Shown here: positions 50,554 through 55,290 of the stretch, in pieces
Position numbering within the stretch: position 1 is the stretch's first letter
Layout of the letters: each line of letters begins with the position of its first letter
Source: a virus
Direction: 5' to 3' (one strand)
IMG/VR virus record: IMGVR_UViG_3300032006_000008
Coordinates: 1-55,290 of that record
DNA: 55,290 bases
The notes under the pieces: model-generated
Database searches by the model: none
Seen by the model: the letters and a program-made list of their open reading frames with translations, nothing else
Told to the model about the DNA's origin: nothing
Translations under genes and position numbers: made by a program

Positions 50554-52868
50554 TAAGTTGCTCTTTTACGCTTAGGTCTAAACTCTACAGATATATCATT
50601 AATTTCAAGAAACAAAGCAGCGTCATCATCAGAATCATTAACAGGGTGGTCAGCGTCTGCAGATGTGGCTATTCTAAATGATATGCTTTCACACTCAACA
50701 GTAGAAGATGGTGTAAGCTTTATTATATTCCATCCATTACTACCAGCTAATGTACCAGACTTTGCAAATAAATCAGATGTTGCACTAGGTACAGCAGCTC
50801 CATCTAGTTCCCTTCTAACGCTTATTCTATTAGTAGACGTTCCATTTTTAAATCTATATGTTATATACATACAATAGATTCTTTTCTTTAAAGCAGGTTG
50901 TCCAAAATCATAATCTTTTGTAACTATAGATTGTTTAGTAGCTGTAGTAGATTGGCTCTGATTTAACTTTGATAAGTAGTAAACGCTAGTACTTGCAGGT
51001 CTGCTGTAAAAATGCAACTCATCATTATGGACAACAAGGTTACTTGCCCTATTGGGAGTAGCAGGTATTAACCAATCTCCACGACACATAGATTTTGTTC
51101 TAAAGTCATATACATACATTTCACGTGCATCACTACCCCCACTATTCTTTACAACTATAATTTTTTTATCTTTAGGGTCATATCCAACAATAACATTGTT
51201 TCCACCAGCGAAATCAGACCAAGTGCTATCTAGTATATTTCCACTTAAAGGAGTTATTTGTTTTCCAAAGATATATAAACCATTTTCATTAGCCCACACA
51301 ACCCCTAATTCAGTTTTAAACACAGCTCCGCTATTTTTAACACCCATATAATCAAAAGTTTCTAGTAATGCCCATCCAGCGTCATTTGGATTTTTAATAT
51401 TTATTATATATAACTTTGCCTTTTTAAAAGCAAATAGCAAATCATTATGAGAAATCAACTTTACAAATTCATCTCCATCGTTCATTCCTAAGTCAATCCA
51501 ATTGTCTGATGTAAACGTATCAAACTTATTTGGCAAACTAAAATATATTCTATCGCCATAAGCTGTTGAGTCTGCTTCGCTACCCCTAACATGAACATTT
51601 GCTACAAAAGCTCTTCTATTTGCAACTACAGCGGTTTTATATCCACATTTAGTTTTGCCAAAATCTATAAAAGGCTGGTCTTGTCTAAATCCATTAATAG
51701 ATTCAAACGTATCTAGTGGAGGTCTTTTTAATTGCATCTCTGCAGTTCCTTCTTCAACCCCAAGTCTATAATAGTGGTCACTTGTTACTTGAAGAGAAAC
51801 AAAATCTTTTAAGAAACTAGAACGACTACCTCTTTCAAAGTCTATATCAGCTACCAATCTCCATCTTCTGTTTGCCCCTTGTCTTCTAGTGTATATTCTC
51901 CCGCCCGTTACTCTCTCACTCCACCCTAAGTCACTGCCGCTTGTTCTTCTAAATAAACATTGAATATGTGGATATTGCTGAAACCCCAGTGTAATTGTGT
52001 ATGGAGTTCCACTGCTATTAGCATATATTGTTGGTACAGATTCTTGATTGCCTTCATACACTTTAGTTACTGCAAACTCATAAGTGCCTTTTGACCACTT
52101 TCCTTCATTAGAGCCAGTAGATGAATTAGCATACAGCTTAAAAGTTCCTACTGAGGGATAATTTGATGTAGTAGTGTAAGTAGGAGCTGAGCCAGTTAAA
52201 AACTGACTATCAGTAGAGCCATGACTATGTAAAGCATTTGTCTCTTTTACCCAATGATTAATTCCAACACCTAACTTAGTCTTTTTAACGTGTCCAATCC
52301 ACATTGGTATATTCTTTGTATTAATAGCATTTGTAGTGTTTGCATCTGCAACTCTTAATGCTCCATCTGCATAATAATATACAGCTTCTACAGCTCCTAA
52401 GTCGGCACCACTTGCACTATCAGCTGCTCCATTAGTACTCTCAGTAAACTTAAACTTACCATTTGCGCTCCACTCATTAGAGCCATCATGTACATCTCCA
52501 TAGAGTTTTATTTCTCTAGAGAAAGCATCATTGACAGCAAAGTAACTTTTAACACCCTCTTCGTTGCTATTGTCAGTATTAGCGTCATCTACATTTACAG
52601 CCGCTTGAGTACCTGCTTTCATTAGTCTTACAGCATAATCAGATTTAAATGAGAACGCTCCAGTCCCAAGTCTCTCTGTTGTGGCAGCGTTAGCTGGTGA
52701 GGTAAAGTTACTTTCGGAAGTATAAGATTCAGATGGAGTTAATGTACCAACATCATTAACTAGAAAGTTATCTACATCAACAAACTGATTCTCCCCAATA
52801 TCTCTTGGGTCACTCTTTGAATTAACTCCTCCCTCAAATTTAGCAATTGGGAAAAGTTGTTTTGGCAT
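50553..52868 (-). CDS. Tail nozzle-like / large tail structural protein
   Basis: 771 residues. The N terminus (FEGGVNSKSDPRDIGENQFV, then DVDNFLVNDVGTLTP) is typical of large podoviral tail proteins of the gp12/nozzle type. The remainder is beta-rich with repeated blades (LISHNDLLFAFKKAKLYIIN; VVWANENGLYIFGKQ), compatible with a beta-propeller. It overlaps the fibre gene downstream and the small gene upstream by one base each. It probably forms the tail tube end that contacts the envelope. Confidence 0.7.
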   Translation of the reverse strand: MPKQLFPIAKFEGGVNSKSDPRDIGENQFVDVDNFLVNDVGTLTPSESYTSESNFTSPANAATTERLGTGAFSFKSDYAVRLMKAGTQAAVNVDDANTDNSNEEGVKSYFAVNDAFSREIKLYGDVHDGSNEWSANGKFKFTESTNGAADSASGADLGAVEAVYYYADGALRVADANTTNAINTKNIPMWIGHVKKTKLGVGINHWVKETNALHSHGSTDSQFLTGSAPTYTTTSNYPSVGTFKLYANSSTGSNEGKWSKGTYEFAVTKVYEGNQESVPTIYANSSGTPYTITLGFQQYPHIQCLFRRTSGSDLGWSERVTGGRIYTRRQGANRRWRLVADIDFERGSRSSFLKDFVSLQVTSDHYYRLGVEEGTAEMQLKRPPLDTFESINGFRQDQPFIDFGKTKCGYKTAVVANRRAFVANVHVRGSEADSTAYGDRIYFSLPNKFDTFTSDNWIDLGMNDGDEFVKLISHNDLLFAFKKAKLYIINIKNPNDAGWALLETFDYMGVKNSGAVFKTELGVVWANENGLYIFGKQITPLSGNILDSTWSDFAGGNNVIVGYDPKDKKIIVVKNSGGSDAREMYVYDFRTKSMCRGDWLIPATPNRASNLVVHNDELHFYSRPASTSVYYLSKLNQSQSTTATKQSIVTKDYDFGQPALKKRIYCMYITYRFKNGTSTNRISVRRELDGAAVPSATSDLFAKSGTLAGSNGWNIIKLTPSSTVECESISFRIATSADADHPVNDSDDDAALFLEINDISVEFRPKRKRAT

Positions 52869-53095
52869 TATTTACCTTTTATTAATCCTTCAATGAGGTC
52901 TGTAACCACATCAACACATTTTTCAAAGAAAACTTGCTCTTTGTCTTCACTAACAAAAGGGATGTCAATCTTTTCATTGATTTTTGTTGCAATCATCTTT
53001 GACATTTCTTCTGATTGAAGTTCTCCAACCATATCTTCTCTAATTTTATCAGCTTGTGCTTCAGCTGCTGCGATTAGCATTTGTTTTAAACCCAT
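52868..53095 (-). CDS. Small hypothetical protein
   Basis: 75 residues, helical and acidic (MGLKQMLIAAAEAQADKIRE; VFFEKCVDVVTDLIEGLIKGK at the C terminus). It lies between the nozzle-like gene and the small membrane proteins. RBS AAGGAGT. No recognised family. Confidence 0.65.
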   Translation of the reverse strand: MGLKQMLIAAAEAQADKIREDMVGELQSEEMSKMIATKINEKIDIPFVSEDKEQVFFEKCVDVVTDLIEGLIKGK

Positions 53096-53104
53096 TTTAA
53101 CTCC

Positions 53105-53338
53105 TTATTTAATTGCCATAGCTATTAATGAGGAGATAGCTGTGGAGATGGCAATTGTCCCAATAGCTACTCCTTTCCACTTACTAAGCGTAAATTCGGT
53201 ATCTCTTATTCTACCGTTTTGCTTTTCAAGTAATTTATCTATTCTTTTTACATGATGATAGATATTCTCTGTATGAGCTTCTATTTTGCTTATTCTAGAT
53301 TGAATATTATCTCTATGTTCCCATGCGTCTCTTGACAT
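53105..53338 (-). CDS. XhlA-like small membrane protein, possible holin
   Basis: 77 residues. An N-terminal coiled coil (ISKIEAHTENIYHHVKRIDK) is followed by a C-terminal membrane helix (VAIGTIAISTAISSLIAMAI). This order matches the haemolysin XhlA type of phage holin-associated protein. RBS AAGGTGATTAGAA. It belongs to a run of small membrane/coiled-coil genes; holin function is inferred. Confidence 0.65.
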   Translation of the reverse strand: MSRDAWEHRDNIQSRISKIEAHTENIYHHVKRIDKLLEKQNGRIRDTEFTLSKWKGVAIGTIAISTAISSLIAMAIK

Positions 53339-53435
53339 TTCTAATCACCTTGTATTTAAAGTTAGATGGACAAGAGAAGACAACAATAGGAGTTACCGAA
53401 GTATTCTTCATATTATATATCTTCTCTATCCTCAT
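53313..53435 (-). CDS. Possible very small protein (40 residues)
   Basis: An ATG at 53435 sits directly after the stop of the 53-residue gene and opens a 40-codon frame (MRIEKIYNMKNTSVTPIVVF, then SCPSNFKYKVIRNVKRRMGT) ending at 53313. It overlaps the next gene by 26 bases. RBS is weak (AAAAAGAGAAAAAG). It fills a gap with no other candidate. Existence is uncertain. Confidence 0.4.
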   Translation of the reverse strand: MRIEKIYNMKNTSVTPIVVFSCPSNFKYKVIRNVKRRMGT

Positions 53436-53597
53436 TTACTTTTTCTCTTTTTTTACTTCAGACTTAGATTCTTTTCCATCTTCATCAGCAATCATTTGCT
53501 GTACAAGAGCTATTGCTCCAGTAATCTGGTGAAAGTTAGCTTCCATCTGCTTTTGCTGATTCTGAAGCTCTTCTAGTCTTTCTTGTAAATTCGCCAT
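53436..53597 (-). CDS. Small coiled-coil protein (53 residues)
   Basis: ATG at 53597, with RBS AAAAAGGAGTATCAA, opens a 53-codon frame: MANLQERLEELQNQQKQMEA, NFHQITGAIALVQQMIADED, ending in a Lys-rich tail. The heptad pattern predicts a coiled coil. It lies in the small membrane/coiled-coil cluster and fills a gap of about 270 bases. Function unknown. Confidence 0.75.
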   Translation of the reverse strand: MANLQERLEELQNQQKQMEANFHQITGAIALVQQMIADEDGKESKSEVKKEKK

Positions 53598-53612
53598 TTG
53601 ATACTCCTTTTT

Positions 53613-53864
53613 CTAGTGTTGTTTTCCATTTGCTCTTCCTTTAAGGAAGTTTAAATCATCCGATATATCGTTGATTTCTTTTATTAAATCTTCATGACGC
53701 CTGTCTCTTATGTCATCAGATTTGTTCCATCTATCTATTAATTTAATACATATATCCTCAACTTCGCTAAGTTTATCCATTAAGGTGCTTCTAAGGAAAT
53801 GTATCATTCCAATAAAGAGGAGTACTATTACTCCCATAGCTCCGTATTCTGCGTATGCTTCCAT
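53613..53864 (-). CDS. Small membrane protein with coiled coil
   Basis: 83 residues. An N-terminal membrane helix (YGAMGVIVLLFIGMIHFL, about residues 7-24) leads to a charged coiled coil (SEVEDICIKLIDRWNKSDDI). This N-in or N-out arrangement is found in holin-like or spanin-like phage proteins. It overlaps the upstream gene by one base. Function inferred only from topology. Confidence 0.65.
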   Translation of the reverse strand: MEAYAEYGAMGVIVLLFIGMIHFLRSTLMDKLSEVEDICIKLIDRWNKSDDIRDRRHEDLIKEINDISDDLNFLKGRANGKQH

Positions 53865-54127
53865 TATGGTTTTTTTAATCCTAATCTTTGCATTAATGTT
53901 CTGTTCTGTTCTTCTAGTTCTTCTATATGTTGTGTTTCCATTCCTTCTATACTAGCATTTAAAACAACTATTTTATCCTCCAAATCTTTAATTCTTCTTT
54001 CTTGTTCTGCAAATTTCATTTGAGCTTGATACCAAGAACCAGTGACAATGGCAACAGCCACCATTGCCTTGATAAGAAATGCAATACTAATATGAATCTG
54101 TGCATCTTCGCTAATCCCTTTTGCCAT
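53864..54127 (-). CDS. Small membrane protein with coiled coil, paralogue-like
   Basis: 87 residues. IHISIAFLIKAMVAVAIVTG (about 11-30) is a membrane helix, followed by a heptad coiled coil (EQERRIKDLEDKIVVLNASI). It is similar in plan and in detail to the neighbouring gene at 54111-54383, suggesting tandem duplication. It overlaps both neighbours. Possibly holin- or spanin-related. Confidence 0.65.
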   Translation of the reverse strand: MAKGISEDAQIHISIAFLIKAMVAVAIVTGSWYQAQMKFAEQERRIKDLEDKIVVLNASIEGMETQHIEELEEQNRTLMQRLGLKKP

Positions 54128-54383
54128 CTCTTAACCTTATTATTTCATCTTCAATCCTCTGTAATTTTTCATCCTGTCTCACGTCAGAAGGGATAGGTAA
54201 ATTCTGCATAGCTTTCATCTCTTTTATAGACTGCTCATTACCAGCTGCTTGATGTTCTACAAATTGAATCCTAGTGTTTAATTGTCCATATCCCCACACC
54301 ATCGCAGATATAAAACCTACAGCTTGTATTAACATCGGCAAGCTAATGTTCAAACTTGACTGTTCTCCTATTGGTTTAGTCAT
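54111..54383 (-). CDS. Small membrane protein with coiled coil, paralogue-like
   Basis: 90 residues. LNISLPMLIQAVGFISAMVW (about 11-30) is a membrane helix followed by QLNTRIQFVEHQAAGNEQSI and an acidic-basic helical tail. The plan [xx]ISxxxLIxAxxxxxxxxW matches the downstream neighbour. It overlaps that gene by 17 bases and the upstream one by eight. Function unknown. Confidence 0.65.
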   Translation of the reverse strand: MTKPIGEQSSLNISLPMLIQAVGFISAMVWGYGQLNTRIQFVEHQAAGNEQSIKEMKAMQNLPIPSDVRQDEKLQRIEDEIIRLRDGKRD

Positions 54384-54639
54384 GTCCGTTGTTTATCCTT
54401 TGAGCATCAATATAAAACTTTTCAAAATCTATACTTGTACTATCAAGTTGATATTGGATTGCCATTATGAGTGAATCAACCTCAAACATTTCCCTTGTTA
54501 GTTCTTCCCTTGTTTTTCCAAAATAATACTCATCAGCGCAAGATACTAAGACAAGAGCTAAAAGAAACCCAATAAAACTTGACATTATTATGACTTTTAA
54601 TACGCTATTCATTTCTCGCCAATCAGGAACGACTCTCAT
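54376..54639 (-). CDS. Putative lipoprotein (possible outer spanin)
   Basis: 87 residues from ATG at 54639 (MRVVPDWREMNSVLK), preferred over an in-frame ATG at 54681 because the overlap with the upstream gene falls to 17 bases. A hydrophobic helix ends in LVLVSCADEYY; LVSC is a lipobox-like site, so signal peptidase II cleavage before Cys is plausible. With the N-terminal membrane protein encoded just upstream it could be an i-spanin/o-spanin pair, though the usual features of spanins are weak here. Confidence 0.55.
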   Translation of the reverse strand: MRVVPDWREMNSVLKVIIMSSFIGFLLALVLVSCADEYYFGKTREELTREMFEVDSLIMAIQYQLDSTSIDFEKFYIDAQRINNGHD

Positions 54640-54856
54640 TGTTTTCTCTCTGACTATTAAATGTATCCTGTTGTGGAGCATATTGTATTGGATATGGATT
54701 GCTTATCTGATTAGTTGAATCAGAAACTTCTTCATAATAAACAGGTATTCCCAATTTCTGCTCAATCTTCTTTACAGTAGGCTCAAGAGTGCCTCTTGCA
54801 TCTGCAATTAGTATAACTAATGCAAATAAAACATGTGCTTTAAACCATAGAGTCAT
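54623..54856 (-). CDS. Small membrane protein, possible inner spanin or accessory
   Basis: 77 residues. An N-terminal hydrophobic stretch (LWFKAHVLFALVILIADARG) is followed by a helical, then Gln/Asn/Pro-rich tail. It lies directly after the tail-fibre gene and overlaps the lipoprotein-like gene. Its start overlaps the fibre stop by one base. Role in lysis is an inference from topology and neighbourhood. Confidence 0.55.
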   Translation of the reverse strand: MTLWFKAHVLFALVILIADARGTLEPTVKKIEQKLGIPVYYEEVSDSTNQISNPYPIQYAPQQDTFNSQRENNESRS

Positions 54857-55290
54857 TATGCGCTCTCCTTCTCTGGCTCAATAATTGGCTTACCATTTTC
54901 ATCTGTCCAAGGAGTTTCTAATATGTGCTTATCTTTTCTGTCTCCAATCACCATCCAAGCAACATCTGCTGTAGAATTTGAATCTTCACATTCTATTGTT
55001 AAAATATTTCCTGAGACAGAGCCCTTTACTGCTTTCCAATCTGATTCATTTGAGGTAAAACATTGAACATCATCACATAATAAAACAAAAGTACCTTCAG
55101 TCATTCCAGCGACTGTATCAATATTTACAGTTGCCGAACCATCTACTAATGTAACTTTATCTCTGTAAATTAAATCTGCTCTTGGAGATTCAGTAAATGA
55201 ATGAACTAAATAATGAGTATCTTTTTTTGATGGTAATGGATGGTCAATCTGAAAAGAACCTGACCCCTTAGACATCGCACCAAGCAACTG
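54856..55290 (-). CDS. C-terminal part of a tail fibre (continues past right edge)
   Basis: The frame is open to the right edge: 144 residues ending ...PIIEPEKESA. The first bases read QLLGAMSKGSGSFQIDHPLP; a TTG or the ATG at 55275 could be read as starts, but no RBS is present and the frame continues beyond the window. GSGSFQIDHPLP, HYLVHSFTESPRADLIYR, VNIDTVAGMTEGTFVLLC and VAWMVIGDRKDKHILETPWT are the C-terminal domain seen after S74 domains in marine phage fibres. It probably continues the protein at 1-1947 if the contig is circular. Role: fibre C-terminal domain. Confidence 0.85.
   Translation of the reverse strand, partial: QLLGAMSKGSGSFQIDHPLPSKKDTHYLVHSFTESPRADLIYRDKVTLVDGSATVNIDTVAGMTEGTFVLLCDDVQCFTSNESDWKAVKGSVSGNILTIECEDSNSTADVAWMVIGDRKDKHILETPWTDENGKPIIEPEKESA

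Noticed and set aside
1-55290. Integrase, repressor, CRISPR array or insertion sequence
   Set aside because: No protein with the relevant motifs, no regularly spaced repeats and no terminal inverted repeats with transposase were seen.

Overview
The window looks like an essentially whole genome of a virulent, AT-rich, tailed phage, probably marine and short-tailed (podovirus-like). It has a P22-type portal, a large terminase, a SU10/DUF5309-like capsid protein, a tail-nozzle-like protein, two S74-chaperone tail fibres and several very large presumed ejection proteins. I see no tape measure, sheath, integrase, repressor, tRNA or CRISPR array. Shine-Dalgarno sequences are frequent and strong, and one near-consensus sigma70 promoter is visible, so the host is probably a proteobacterium-like marine bacterium. 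This host is an inference only.

Layout. One divergent control region (17934-18135) separates two arms. The minus arm runs leftwards from 17933: small and large terminase, a zinc-ribbon metallophosphoesterase, a lysozyme-like protein, portal, scaffold, capsid, connector and tail proteins, and a tail fibre that runs off the left edge. At the right edge, on the same strand and in the same frame, the last part of a tail-fibre gene enters. Joining the two edges gives a single 793-residue fibre, so the contig is probably circular (or circularly permuted) and about 55.3 kb. The minus arm then continues through a cluster of small membrane/coiled-coil proteins (lysis or envelope functions), a nozzle-like protein, a second S74 fibre, small internal proteins and two giant proteins (2,852 and 1,253 residues). 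It ends at 32118, where it meets the plus arm tail to tail with stop codons overlapping by four bases.

The plus arm (18136-32121) is a tightly packed early operon of small, mostly unrecognised genes plus a replication/recombination set: Cas4/RecB-like Fe-S nuclease, DUF1071 (Sak/Rad52-like) annealing protein, SSB-like protein, DUF932 protein, D12-class adenine methylase, DnaB-like helicase and RuvC-like resolvase. No DNA polymerase or primase was recognised, so the phage probably borrows the host replisome.

The most striking item is the 2,852-residue protein (35876-44434). It carries a block resembling the RNA polymerase beta-prime double-psi beta-barrel, including the catalytic DFDGD motif and correctly spaced upstream motifs. 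It also has lytic-transglycosylase-like motifs at its N terminus in permuted order. The simplest reading is an ejected, virion-packaged RNA polymerase fused to a cell-wall-opening module, comparable in logic to N4 vRNAP and crAss-like gp66. The late arm has a sigma70-type promoter whereas the early arm has none that I can recognise. The early arm instead has a hairpin-rich leader and four long-stem RNA elements between genes (18382-18450, 25041-25152, 25157-25220, 26965-27031). Whether these are ncRNAs, processing sites or signals for the phage polymerase is open.
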